The position numbers and the translations under genes were made by a program. Source: Pacificispira sp965223125 (GTDB taxonomy: Bacteria > Pseudomonadota > Alphaproteobacteria > UBA8366 > Aestuariispiraceae). Taken from it: 64,000 nucleotides of DNA. The DNA is taken from NCBI GenBank assembly GCA_965223125.1, contig OZ244984.1, positions 868,001 to 932,000 of the forward strand, read 5' to 3'. Within the stretch, counting starts at the first letter, position 1. Each line of letters starts with the position of its first letter. A model generated the notes under the pieces. It saw only the letters and a list, made by a program, of their open reading frames with translations. It searched no databases and was not told where the DNA came from. Below, piece after piece: positions 16,911 through 25,665 of the stretch.

Positions 16911-18254
16911 TCAGGAGCAGCTGCGCGGCTCCAGCCCCTGTTCCTTGGCATAGGCTTCTGCTTCCGCTTCCAGGATCGGACGAGTCAGGTCCGCCATCGC
17001 CGGAACCCAATCGGAGACGACTTCATATTCCTTGCCGTTCCATTGCTGGATCAGGATCGCCGGATTCTGGCCTTCGTGGTTCTCACAGGTCACGGTGACC
17101 GGCGGGACAAGACCCGACGCTCCGATTGCCGCAATATCCGCTTCAGTCAGATCGAGATTTTCAAGCGCCCACTGCATCTGCTCGCCGGTGATCACGCCTG
17201 CCCCGAATTTCTCATGAGCCTGCTTGAGCGCCTCCACGACATAGATCGCATTGGCGACACCGCGATTGTAGAGCACCCGGCCCCACTGATCGCCATTCCC
17301 GGTGAACTTGTTGGTGTCGTAGACATGTTTCTTCAGATCGGCATAGACATCATAATCCGACCCGGCACCGTGGAAGGTCGCGGCCTTGTAGCCGATACCG
17401 CCATCGCCTGCCGCCTCAACCGCGTCTTCCCCGGCGGACCACCAGTTGCCGATGAACTTGTCCATCGGGAATTTGATGTTGGAGGCCTCGTTCACCGCCG
17501 TGCCGTTCATCGCACCCCAGCCCCACATGATCGCATAATCCGGGCGCTGACGACGAATCTTCAGCCATATCGACTTCTGTTCCGTCATCGATGCCGGAGG
17601 CACAGGATAACGGTCAAAGGAGAAGCCGAACTTGGCCGCCATCACGTCCATGGTCGGCAGCGGTTCCTTGCCATAGGGATGATCGAGATAGATATAGGCA
17701 AAATTCTTGCCCTTCAGCTTGTCGATCCCGCCTTCCTGATTGGCGATATACTGAATGATGGCCGTGGCCTGGTTCCAGTAGGTCGAGGGGAAGTTGAAGG
17801 TGTAGGGGAAGTAGCGTCCATCCGCCGCCGAAGTCCGGCCATAGCCCATCGACAGGACGGGAATCTTGTCCTGGTTCGCCTTTTCGATCAGGGCATAGGT
17901 GATGCCGGTCGACCACGGGCTGTAGACCGTCGCCCCACTGCCTTCGTTCTTGGTCCGGTCATAGCATTCGACGCCGCGGTCGGTACTGTAGCCGGTTTCG
18001 CATTCCACAACCTTGAACTTGACGCCGTTGATGCCGCCATCGCGCTCGTTGATCAGGGTGAAGTAATCCGCATAGCCATCGGCCAGCGAAATGCCGCCCG
18101 GCGCGAAGGCCCCGGTGCGATAGACCAGAGACGGAATAACCTGTTCCTGGGCCGCAGCCTGACCCGCAACGAAGGCGCTGACGCCCAGAACCGCCCCGAC
18201 CGCCAGGCCGGTCAGGGCCTTTGGCGATCCTTTCATCAAACTTCTCACCAACAT
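16911..18254 (-). CDS. ABC importer solute-binding protein (system 2)
   Basis: A 447-residue periplasmic binding protein of the Peripla_BP_6 superfamily with a signal peptide ending GQAAA near residue 35. The mature opening (IPSLVYRTGAFAPGGISLADGYADYF) and CETGYSTDRGVECYDR pattern belong to the long subgroup found with acyl-CoA synthetase/PaaK-like operons rather than to classic LivK. Cys residues in the mature chain (CETG, ECYD, CEN, RSCS) may form disulfides. Ligand unknown; an aromatic or branched carboxylate is the best inference. Confidence 0.87.
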   Translation of the reverse strand: MLVRSLMKGSPKALTGLAVGAVLGVSAFVAGQAAAQEQVIPSLVYRTGAFAPGGISLADGYADYFTLINERDGGINGVKFKVVECETGYSTDRGVECYDRTKNEGSGATVYSPWSTGITYALIEKANQDKIPVLSMGYGRTSAADGRYFPYTFNFPSTYWNQATAIIQYIANQEGGIDKLKGKNFAYIYLDHPYGKEPLPTMDVMAAKFGFSFDRYPVPPASMTEQKSIWLKIRRQRPDYAIMWGWGAMNGTAVNEASNIKFPMDKFIGNWWSAGEDAVEAAGDGGIGYKAATFHGAGSDYDVYADLKKHVYDTNKFTGNGDQWGRVLYNRGVANAIYVVEALKQAHEKFGAGVITGEQMQWALENLDLTEADIAAIGASGLVPPVTVTCENHEGQNPAILIQQWNGKEYEVVSDWVPAMADLTRPILEAEAEAYAKEQGLEPRSCS

Positions 18255-18375
18255 GACATTTCCTCCTTGTTTTGCTTTTCGTGCAGTTTCACACGTCTTT
18301 CCCTCTTATCCCCTCTTATTCCCTGGGGGTTCGGGTTTTCGCGGCTACACCGGACTTTCGCCGATGTTCCGACGC

Positions 18376-18396
18376 CCCGCACCGATTCAGTGCGGG
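18376..18396 (-). promoter_or_regulatory. Hairpin at the end of livM (system 2)
   Basis: A perfect 7-bp stem (CCCGCAC / GTGCGGG) has a 7-base loop that contains the stop codon of the livM-like gene. It precedes the 132-base gap before the binding-protein gene and may end or slow the upstream transcript. No T-run is present. Confidence 0.4.
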
Positions 18397-19466
18397 AACG
18401 GCCACAATCTCATTTTCTCCTTCGCGATCTGCCACAGTCGCGCCAGTCCATGGGGTTCCACGATCAGGAAAAAGATGATCGCGGCACCGAACACCATGAA
18501 TTCGATATGGGTGATGACATCGGTCGGCAGGTTCAGGCCGAACCAGGCCGGAACATTGTTCAGGAAAATCGGCAGCAGAAAGATGAAGGCTGCTCCCAAA
18601 AACGCACCCAGTACCGAACCCAGACCGCCGATGATAATCATGAACAGCACCTGGAAGGAACGCTGGATCGAAAAGGCCGATGGCTCCACCGTATTGATAT
18701 AGCAGAAGGACCACAGCGCACCGGCAATCCCGCAATAGAAGGAACTGATGGCGAAGGCGCTGAGTTTGGTCTGCAACGGCCTGATCCCGATCAACTCGGC
18801 GGCGATATCCATGTCGCGGATCGCCATCCAGGACCGCCCGATACGACTGCGCGCCAGATTCCGGGCGATGATCGCCAAAATAATCGTGAAGGCCAGGACG
18901 AAGAGATACTTCGCCTCTGGAATTGCCGTCGCGCCGGTGACCGGAAAGCCGAGTACCGAGCGCGGCGGCGCGGACGGAACGCCGGAAACGGAATCGTTCA
19001 CGAACCAGCCGACCTTCTGAAACATCCAGATCAGGAAGAACTGTGCCGCCAGAGTCGCGACTGCCAGATAGAACCCTTTGATCCGCAAGGAGGGAATGCC
19101 GAAAACGATTCCGATGGCCGCCGCAAACAGGCCCCCGACCACCACCGGGATCCAGATCGGCAGGAATTCCGGCATGTTGGTCGCAACCTTGTACGACATA
19201 TAGGCCCCGGCGGCCATGAACCCGCCCGTCCCCAGCGACAACTGCCCGGCATAGCCGGTCAGGATGTTGAGTCCCAGCGCGGCTATCGCGAGGATCATCA
19301 CCGGAATCAGGATCGATTCCAGCCAGTATTGCGAACCGATCATCGGCACCACAACCGCCGCAAAAACGATCAACGCGATAACGAAATTGCGGTCCAGCGG
19401 GATCGGCAGCATCTGCTGATCTGCGGAATAGGAGGTTTTGAACTGTCCGGCCTCACGATAGAACAT
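18387..19466 (-). CDS. livM: ABC importer permease, LivM type (system 2)
   Basis: A 359-residue LivM-type permease with an N-terminal extension (MFYREAGQFKTSYSADQQML) before the first membrane span. It keeps the family stretches NILTGYAGQLSLG and GIRPLQTKLSAFAISSFYCGIAGAL. It forms the inner-membrane channel with the LivH-type protein whose gene ends 15 bases upstream. The extended N-terminus matches the subgroup found in acyl-CoA-synthetase-linked importers. Confidence 0.9.
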   Translation of the reverse strand: MFYREAGQFKTSYSADQQMLPIPLDRNFVIALIVFAAVVVPMIGSQYWLESILIPVMILAIAALGLNILTGYAGQLSLGTGGFMAAGAYMSYKVATNMPEFLPIWIPVVVGGLFAAAIGIVFGIPSLRIKGFYLAVATLAAQFFLIWMFQKVGWFVNDSVSGVPSAPPRSVLGFPVTGATAIPEAKYLFVLAFTIILAIIARNLARSRIGRSWMAIRDMDIAAELIGIRPLQTKLSAFAISSFYCGIAGALWSFCYINTVEPSAFSIQRSFQVLFMIIIGGLGSVLGAFLGAAFIFLLPIFLNNVPAWFGLNLPTDVITHIEFMVFGAAIIFFLIVEPHGLARLWQIAKEKMRLWPFPH

Positions 19467-19481
19467 GGTTGTCTTTTTCCC

Positions 19482-20402
19482 CTATACCCGCTCGATAATC
19501 TTTTCGCCGAACAGCCCCTGCGGTCGGAAATACAGGAAGGCGAGCGCCAGAATGTAGGCAAACCATTCCTCTATCGCCCCCCCCAGAAAATCCCCCACAT
19601 AAATCTCCGCCAGTTTCTCACCCGCACCGATGATCAGCCCGCCGATGATCGCGCCGGGGATCGAGGTGAACCCGCCCAGGATCAGCACCGGCAGCGCCTT
19701 TAGCGCCAGAACAGAGAGCGAGAACTGGACCCCCAGCTTAGAGCCCCACATGATCCCCGCGACCAGCGCGACGAACCCCGCGACCGACCAGACGATGATC
19801 CAGATGTGATTCAGCGGAATACCGATGGAGAGGGCGGCCTGGTGATCATCCGCCACCGCCCGCAACGCGCGCCCGATCCGCGTATAATGAAAGAACAGCG
19901 CCAGCGTCGCGACCAGAATACTGGCAACCACAGCGGCGAACATGTCCGCATCCTGAATCATCGCATCACCAATGAAAGTCACATCACCTGGGATACCGAC
20001 ATCCAAAGGCTTGATATTGGAGCCCCAGATCAGTTCCCCAAATCCTTCCAGAAAGATCGCGATCCCGATTGTCGCCATGAAAAGGGAGATATGTGGCTGG
20101 TTCACCAATGGACGCAGCACAATCCGCTCAATCGCGAAGGCCAGCAAAATCATCACCCCGACGGTCAGGATGAAACTGATCCATGCCGGAACGCCGAGAT
20201 CGATGAAGCCAACAAAGTTGAGCGCGGCGAACAGAACCATCACGCCCTGCGAGAAGTTGAAGACGCTGGACGCCTTGAAAATCAGCACGAAACCCAGTGC
20301 GACCAGGGAGTACATCACCCCGGCCATCAGCCCGCCAATCAGGACTTCCAGGAAGAACCAGACTTCGGGCATCAGTTCTGCAAGAAAGGACGATGATTCC
20401 AT
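19482..20402 (-). CDS. livH: ABC importer permease, LivH type (system 2)
   Basis: A 306-residue LivH-type permease: the N-terminal stretch MYSLVALGFVLIFKASSVFNFSQG is the family opening, and FRPQGLFGEK closes it. The coupling region reads ADDHQAALSIGIPLNHIW. The gene is spaced 17 bases from livG and 15 bases from livM on the same strand and so is part of one transcript. Confidence 0.9.
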   Translation of the reverse strand: MESSSFLAELMPEVWFFLEVLIGGLMAGVMYSLVALGFVLIFKASSVFNFSQGVMVLFAALNFVGFIDLGVPAWISFILTVGVMILLAFAIERIVLRPLVNQPHISLFMATIGIAIFLEGFGELIWGSNIKPLDVGIPGDVTFIGDAMIQDADMFAAVVASILVATLALFFHYTRIGRALRAVADDHQAALSIGIPLNHIWIIVWSVAGFVALVAGIMWGSKLGVQFSLSVLALKALPVLILGGFTSIPGAIIGGLIIGAGEKLAEIYVGDFLGGAIEEWFAYILALAFLYFRPQGLFGEKIIERV

Positions 20403-20419
20403 GGTAGAACTTCCCCTTG

Positions 20420-21298
20420 TCAGTCGTGGGCGACGCCCAGATAGGCGTCGATCACGGCCTGATTGTTCCGCACTTCACTAGGCGTGCCATCCGCCAGTTT
20501 CGATCCATAGTCGAGCACGACAACGCGATCCGACAGATCCATCACCACGCCCATGTCATGTTCGATCAGCGCGATGGTGGTCCCGAAATGATCGTTCACG
20601 TCGATGATGAAGCGCGACATATCCTCTTTTTCTTCCAGGTTCATCCCGGCCATCGGCTCATCCAGCAGCAACAGCGTCGGCTGCGCGGCCAGCGCCCGGC
20701 CAAGCTCCACCCGCTTCTGCAATCCATAGGGCAGGCGACCGACCGGCGTCTTGCGGATCGACTGGATTTCCAGGAAGTCGATGACCTCCTCGACGAATTC
20801 CCGATGCTCAATCTCCTCCGTCCGACCGCGTCCGATATAGAAGGCCTGTTCCAGCAGACTCGCCTTCTGTTTCAGGATGCGCCCGGTCATGATGTTGTCC
20901 AGCGTCGTCATTCCCTTGAACAGGGCTATGTTCTGGAAAGTCCGGGCGATACCGTTGGACGCCGCATCATAGGGGCGCATAGGCTTGTAGGTCTTGCCCT
21001 GATACCAGATTGAGCCTTCCTGCGGCTGATAGAATCCGTTGATGCAGTTCAGCATCGACGATTTACCAGCCCCGTTCGGTCCGATGATGGACCGGACCTC
21101 TCCTCTACGGATATCGAAGGATACACCATTAATCGCCTTGACCCCGCCAAAGCGCAGCGTGATGTCTTCAGCCCGCAGGATCACCTCTCCAATACGCTCC
21201 CGATGTTTGGTGACCGCCTCGGAGGGTATTTCACTAGCCTGTGCTGTACTGTCGTTCACCCATTCGCCTCCCTGAAAGCGATACCATGTTTCCTGCAA
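20420..21298 (-). CDS. livG: ABC importer ATPase, LivG type (system 2)
   Basis: A 292-residue LivG-type ATPase with an unusual N-terminal extension of about 40 residues before the ABC core (ILRAEDITLRFGGV). Walker A is GPNGAGKSS, the LivG Q-loop reads GIARTFQNIALFKGM, the signature is LPYGLQKRVELGRAL and Walker B LLLLDEP. The signature lacks the usual SGG, as in many LivG proteins of this subgroup. It lies 16 bases after the acyl-CoA synthetase gene. Confidence 0.9.
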   Translation of the reverse strand: MQETWYRFQGGEWVNDSTAQASEIPSEAVTKHRERIGEVILRAEDITLRFGGVKAINGVSFDIRRGEVRSIIGPNGAGKSSMLNCINGFYQPQEGSIWYQGKTYKPMRPYDAASNGIARTFQNIALFKGMTTLDNIMTGRILKQKASLLEQAFYIGRGRTEEIEHREFVEEVIDFLEIQSIRKTPVGRLPYGLQKRVELGRALAAQPTLLLLDEPMAGMNLEEKEDMSRFIIDVNDHFGTTIALIEHDMGVVMDLSDRVVVLDYGSKLADGTPSEVRNNQAVIDAYLGVAHD

Positions 21299-21314
21299 TC
21301 AATCCCGGCTATCG

Positions 21315-23333
21315 TTATTCCGCCGCTGCTTTCGCAGTGCCTGCTGCCGTTGGAAAAGTCTTCACGTCCCAGATTTCGACGGTTGCCTCCAGCATCCCCT
21401 TGCGACCATCCTCGAAGGTGATTTCACTACGGATGGAACCGGTTTTCGCATCCGGATCATAGAGCGCGGCAATCAGCGGCTCGTATTTCTCCGCAATGAA
21501 ACTGCGACGCACCTTGCTGGTCCGGGTCAGTTCACCATCATCCGCATCCAGCATTTTCGGCAGTAAAAGGAACCGGGCGATCTGCGATCCCGCGACCATT
21601 TCTTCCTGGCTGAGGTCCTGATTCACCTTCTCCACATGCGCCTTCACGATCTCATAGACTTCGGGTCGCGAAGAAAGGTCTTGAAAGGAGGCATAAGAGA
21701 GATTGTTGCGCTCGGCCCAGCTTCCGACCGCTTCCAGGTCGATATTCACGAAACAGGCGCAATAGTCGCGGCCATGGCCGAAGGCGACGACTTCCTTCAC
21801 ATTGGGGAAGAATTTCAGCTTGTTCTCGATGTATTTCGGCGCGAACAGCGTCCCACCATTCAGTTTCCCGACATCCTTCGCCCGGTCAATAATCTTGAGA
21901 TGCCCGCGATCATCCATGAATCCGGCATCCCCGGTATGGACCCAGCCGTCATCGGTCTTGGCCTCGCGCGTCGCCGCCTCGTTCTTGAAATACTCCACGA
22001 ACACGCCGGGGCTGCGGAACATCACCTCGCCATTCTCAGCGATCCGCAATTCGACCTCCGGGGCCGGTGTGCCGACAGTATCGTCGTAGATTTCACCATT
22101 CGGCTGAATCGTCACGAAAACTGACGCCTCTGTCGATCCATAAAGCTGTTTCAGATTGACCCCGATGGACCGATAGAAGGAAAAAATGTCAGGCCCTATC
22201 GCCTCCCCCGCCGTATAGCCGATCCGGACCCGTGTCAGACCCAGCACGTTCTTCAACGGCCCATAGACCAGCACTTCCCCCAGTGCATACATCAGCCGGT
22301 CCGCCAGACCGACAGATGCCCCGTCCAGGATTCTGACGCCAACGCGGCGCGCATGAGCCATGAAATAATTGAATATGCGTCGCTTGATGGCGCTCGCATC
22401 CTCCATCCGGATCATCACCGTGGTCAGCACATTCTCGAATATCCGGGGCGGTGCGAAGAAATAGGTTGGACCGAGTTCCCGCAGATCCGTCAGAACCGTA
22501 TCGGAACTTTCCGGACAGGCGACACAGAAACCGCAGATATAGGCCTGCCCGTAGGAGAAGATATGATCCCCGATCCAGGCGATGGGCAGATAGGCCAGGC
22601 TCTGGTCGGTCGCCCTCAGCCCCTCGAACCGCGCCCCGTTATAGGCCGCCCGCATCACATTGCGATAGCTCAGCAGCACGCCCTTGGGACTCCCCGTCGT
22701 GCCCGATGTATAGGGGATAATCGAGATGTCATGGGTCGCACCCTTGTCGATCTCACCATCGATTAGGTCCGGATCAGCGGCGAGACGCACATCTCCTCTG
22801 GCCGTCACGCTGCGATAGGAATGCAGGAAGGGCTGCTTGTAGTCGCGGATACCGCGTTCCTCGTCATAGACGATGGTTTCCAGCGTCGGCAGGCGATTCT
22901 TGATTGAGAGCAGCTTATCGACCTGCTCCTGATCCTCGACCACTGCGAAGCGGACTTCCGCATGCTCCAAGGGGAAATGGATCTCCTCCGCCACCGAGTC
23001 CTGATAGACTGGCACTGGAATCGCACCCAGGCATTGCGCCATGCAGATCGTCCAGTACATCCGGGGTCGGTTGTCACCGATGATCGCGATCCTGTCGCCG
23101 CGCTGAACGCCCAGATCCTTCATTCCGGCGGCGAAGCGATAGACCTCGTCCTTCACTTCACGCCATGTCCAGGACTGCCAGATGCCATAGCTCTTTTCCC
23201 GCATGCTCGGACTGTCGGCAAGACGGGTCGCGTTATAGCGCAACAGTTTCGGGAAAGTGTCGTAGACGTCGATATCCGGCAAATCGGGCGCCGGTGGCAA
23301 CGGCGCGGCCGAATAGGTTTTCGACCCGGTCAT
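21315..23333 (-). CDS. AMP-forming acyl-CoA synthetase (long-chain type)
   Basis: A 672-residue adenylate-forming enzyme of the FadD15-like long-chain acyl-CoA synthetase group (AMP-binding domain). The A3 loop YTSGTTGSPKGVLLSYRN is intact, with YGSTEASVF (A5), HTGDAGFMDDRGHLKIIDRAKD (A7/A8). It converts a carboxylic acid to its CoA thioester using ATP. It is the first gene of the importer-2 operon, so imported acids are probably trapped as CoA esters on entry. The true chain could be a fatty, branched or aromatic acid. A TetR gene is divergent, 360 bases away. Confidence 0.88.
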   Translation of the reverse strand: MTGSKTYSAAPLPPAPDLPDIDVYDTFPKLLRYNATRLADSPSMREKSYGIWQSWTWREVKDEVYRFAAGMKDLGVQRGDRIAIIGDNRPRMYWTICMAQCLGAIPVPVYQDSVAEEIHFPLEHAEVRFAVVEDQEQVDKLLSIKNRLPTLETIVYDEERGIRDYKQPFLHSYRSVTARGDVRLAADPDLIDGEIDKGATHDISIIPYTSGTTGSPKGVLLSYRNVMRAAYNGARFEGLRATDQSLAYLPIAWIGDHIFSYGQAYICGFCVACPESSDTVLTDLRELGPTYFFAPPRIFENVLTTVMIRMEDASAIKRRIFNYFMAHARRVGVRILDGASVGLADRLMYALGEVLVYGPLKNVLGLTRVRIGYTAGEAIGPDIFSFYRSIGVNLKQLYGSTEASVFVTIQPNGEIYDDTVGTPAPEVELRIAENGEVMFRSPGVFVEYFKNEAATREAKTDDGWVHTGDAGFMDDRGHLKIIDRAKDVGKLNGGTLFAPKYIENKLKFFPNVKEVVAFGHGRDYCACFVNIDLEAVGSWAERNNLSYASFQDLSSRPEVYEIVKAHVEKVNQDLSQEEMVAGSQIARFLLLPKMLDADDGELTRTSKVRRSFIAEKYEPLIAALYDPDAKTGSIRSEITFEDGRKGMLEATVEIWDVKTFPTAAGTAKAAAE

Positions 23334-23693
23334 AACCAGTCGTTTCCTCTCTTGCTCCCTGTCGCGCCGCCATTTGCTCCGAACCTCTGGTCCAGACTGC
23401 CCCTCTTTGGAGGCCTGCGGTCGCTCTTTTTATCGTTGCACGTATTATTACGTACACTGGCATTCATACTCACACTGACAGTCAACTCACACCGGCATGC
23501 ATCCCGAAACAGGCGGACGCGATGATACCTTGTCCCCAGGCTCAACCATTCTGTCCGAATCCCCATTCCATACGCTTGCGTATGGTTTGTAGCGGAGGCA
23601 TTATTGTTCGTCAATATACGCGATTTTCGAAATCTTCTTTATTTTTCTTATGCTGCAACGCAATAATACTACAAATCGACGGGGAGAGGGTGC
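23334..23693. promoter_or_regulatory. Divergent regulatory region, acyl-CoA synthetase operon / TetR
   Basis: This 360-base gap has no convincing gene. It holds two dyads: a perfect 8-bp palindrome with 2-base centre (CCATACGC TT GCGTATGG, 23568-23585) and ACGTA-TTAT-TACGT (23440-23453), the latter nearer the synthetase start. The region turns AT-rich towards the TetR start. Both transcripts must begin here. I could not assign clear -35/-10 pairs. Confidence 0.6.
23568..23585. promoter_or_regulatory. 18-bp palindrome, candidate TetR operator
   Basis: CCATACGCTTGCGTATGG is a perfect inverted repeat (8+2+8) between the divergent acyl-CoA synthetase and TetR genes. Size and symmetry fit a TetR dimer site. 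The link to the adjacent TetR protein is by position only. Confidence 0.55.
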
Positions 23694-24281
23694 GTGTCGA
23701 AATCTCAGGGTCAGGCCCGTTTGACCAAGGAGGACTGGATCAGGGCGGCCTATAGCACACTATCGGACAGCGGATGGCGGGCGCTGAATGTCGAAGCCCT
23801 GGCCAAACGCCTTGGCGTCACCAAAGGCAGCTTCTACTGGCATTTCAAGGATCGGAACGATCTGCTGGATGCTGTGTTGGAACGCTGGTACGACCAGCTT
23901 GTGATCACCCGCGCCGAAGCCACGGGCGGCACCCCGGCACAGAAAATTCGCTACATGCTGGATATCGTCATGACTTCCCAGAGACCGGGACGGGGCGGCG
24001 CACTGGAACTCGCGATGCGCGCCTGGGCCAGACAGAATGAAAAAGTCGCCGCCGTCGTCGAAGCGGTCGATCAGCAGCGCCTCGACTATACATCCGGACT
24101 GTTCCAGGCACTTGGTTACGACCGTACGGAGGCTGATGCGCGGGCCTTCCTGCTGTTTTCCTACATTTTCTCACAGGGGCTGCTCAGCATATCGAAAGAT
24201 GCCGGTCTCAAGGATCGCCTGCACGGCTTCTGCCGCACCTTGATCGAAGGTCGGGACGCCGTCGACCTCGCAGCTGAATGA
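23694..24281 (+). CDS. TetR-family transcriptional regulator 2
   Basis: A 195-residue TetR regulator with the DNA-binding helices at about residues 10-55 (LNVEALAKRLGVTKGSFYWHFKDRNDLL), then a helical effector domain. The start is GTG, preceded by a strong GGGGAGAGGG ribosome site. It is divergent from the acyl-CoA synthetase/ABC importer operon and is the natural candidate for its regulator, probably responding to an acyl-CoA as FadR/PaaR-type TetR proteins do (inference). It converges on glcF with a four-base gap. Confidence 0.87.
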   Translation: MSKSQGQARLTKEDWIRAAYSTLSDSGWRALNVEALAKRLGVTKGSFYWHFKDRNDLLDAVLERWYDQLVITRAEATGGTPAQKIRYMLDIVMTSQRPGRGGALELAMRAWARQNEKVAAVVEAVDQQRLDYTSGLFQALGYDRTEADARAFLLFSYIFSQGLLSISKDAGLKDRLHGFCRTLIEGRDAVDLAAE

Positions 24282-24285
24282 TCCC

Positions 24286-25581
24286 TTACACGCAGCCTTC
24301 CAACCGGACCGGTTTCGGCCCGCCGGTCGCCCAATCCAGCAGTTCCACCGTATGCAGAACCGGCAGCGCCATGCCACCGGCGATCTGTTGCAGGCATCCG
24401 ATATTCCCGGCCGCGACAATATCCGGTGTGGTACGTTCGATATTCGCGACCTTCCGCGCCTTCAGCGTATCGGCCATTTCCGGCTGCAACAGGTTGTAGG
24501 TTCCAGCCGAACCGCAACACAGATGCCCTTCCGCCGGGGTCACGACTTCGAACCCGGCCCTGGCAAGCAGATCCTTGGGAAGGGATGTGATCTTCTGACC
24601 ATGCTGCATCGAACAGGCGGAATGATAGGCCACCCGAATGCCTCGCGCCTGTTGTTGCGGCAGGAAATCGATCCGGTCGAGATATTCGGTGATATCCAGC
24701 GCCAGCCTGGAAATCCTGGTCGCATCCGCTGCCCATTCCGGATCGTCACGGAACATGAAGCCATAGTCCTTCACCGTCGTGCCGCATCCGGATGCGTTGA
24801 TCACAATCGCGTCCAGCCCCGCACCCTCGATCTCCCGGCCCCAGGCGGCGAGATTCGCAGCGGCCTGGCGGTGGCTGGTCACGGTATCGCCCATATGATG
24901 CACCAGTGCACCGCAGCAGCCTGCCCCCTCAGCAATCACAACCTCGATCCCGTGACGGGTCAGCAGGCGGATCGTTGCTTCGTTGATTTGCGGCTGCAGC
25001 ACCTGCTGCGCGCAGCCGCTCAACAGCGCGACCCGCCCTCGGCGAACGCCCTGGGCCGGTATGACTTGCGGCACGTCGCAGGGTGAAGGCTTCGGTATCG
25101 ATGACGGCACCATACGAAACATCGCACCAAGCGGTCCCGGCAACCACTTCAGCATCGGCTTGCCAAGCCAGGCTCCGGCAAGTGCGAACCGGAACAGCCG
25201 GGGTCGCGGCAGAACAAGGGCCAGCACCCGGCGCAGCCACCTGTCAAAAACCGGTCGCCGATAAGTCTCATGGATTCGCGCCCGTGCGATGTCGACCAGA
25301 TGCATGTAATGCACACCCGACGGACAGGTCGTCATGCAGCTCAGGCAACTCAGGCAGCGATCCACATGCTTGACCAGAGTTGCGGAAGCAGGCTTGTCCC
25401 CCTCCAGCATATCCTTGATCTGGTAAATTCGCCCGCGCGGACTGTCCAACTCGTCCCCCAGCGTAACATAGGTCGGACAGGTCGCGGTGCAGAAACCGCA
25501 ATGCACACATTTCCGCAGAATATCATTCGCCGCGGCAAGGTCGGGATTTTCAAGCTGCGCGAGAGAGAAATGGGTCTGCAT
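24286..25581 (-). CDS. glcF: Glycolate oxidase iron-sulfur subunit
   Basis: A 431-residue GlcF protein. Two [4Fe-4S] ferredoxin motifs lie near the N-terminus (CVHCGFCTATCP and CLSCLSCMTTCP), followed by two CCG domains (GCCGAL...H and CCGSAGTY). It carries electrons from the GlcD/GlcE flavoproteins to the quinone pool during oxidation of glycolate to glyoxylate. The open frame extends upstream, but the ATG at 25581 has AGAGGGG at good spacing and matches the family start MQTHFS. It is the last gene of glcDEF. Confidence 0.93.
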   Translation of the reverse strand: MQTHFSLAQLENPDLAAANDILRKCVHCGFCTATCPTYVTLGDELDSPRGRIYQIKDMLEGDKPASATLVKHVDRCLSCLSCMTTCPSGVHYMHLVDIARARIHETYRRPVFDRWLRRVLALVLPRPRLFRFALAGAWLGKPMLKWLPGPLGAMFRMVPSSIPKPSPCDVPQVIPAQGVRRGRVALLSGCAQQVLQPQINEATIRLLTRHGIEVVIAEGAGCCGALVHHMGDTVTSHRQAAANLAAWGREIEGAGLDAIVINASGCGTTVKDYGFMFRDDPEWAADATRISRLALDITEYLDRIDFLPQQQARGIRVAYHSACSMQHGQKITSLPKDLLARAGFEVVTPAEGHLCCGSAGTYNLLQPEMADTLKARKVANIERTTPDIVAAGNIGCLQQIAGGMALPVLHTVELLDWATGGPKPVRLEGCV

Positions 25582-25665
25582 CAACGATTCCCCTCTGTTC
25601 GAAATTGAGGACAGGGACAAAGTCCATAGCGCATACAGGCCGTTTCCAGATTACCTTGGCTCATC

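Noticed and set aside
16035..19703. A 1222-codon open frame on the plus strand, antisense to livF, the binding protein and livM of system 2.
   Set aside because: It lies wholly opposite well-conserved genes, its predicted protein is rich in Arg/His/Gln/Asp with no recognisable domain, and long antisense frames are expected from GC-rich codon bias.
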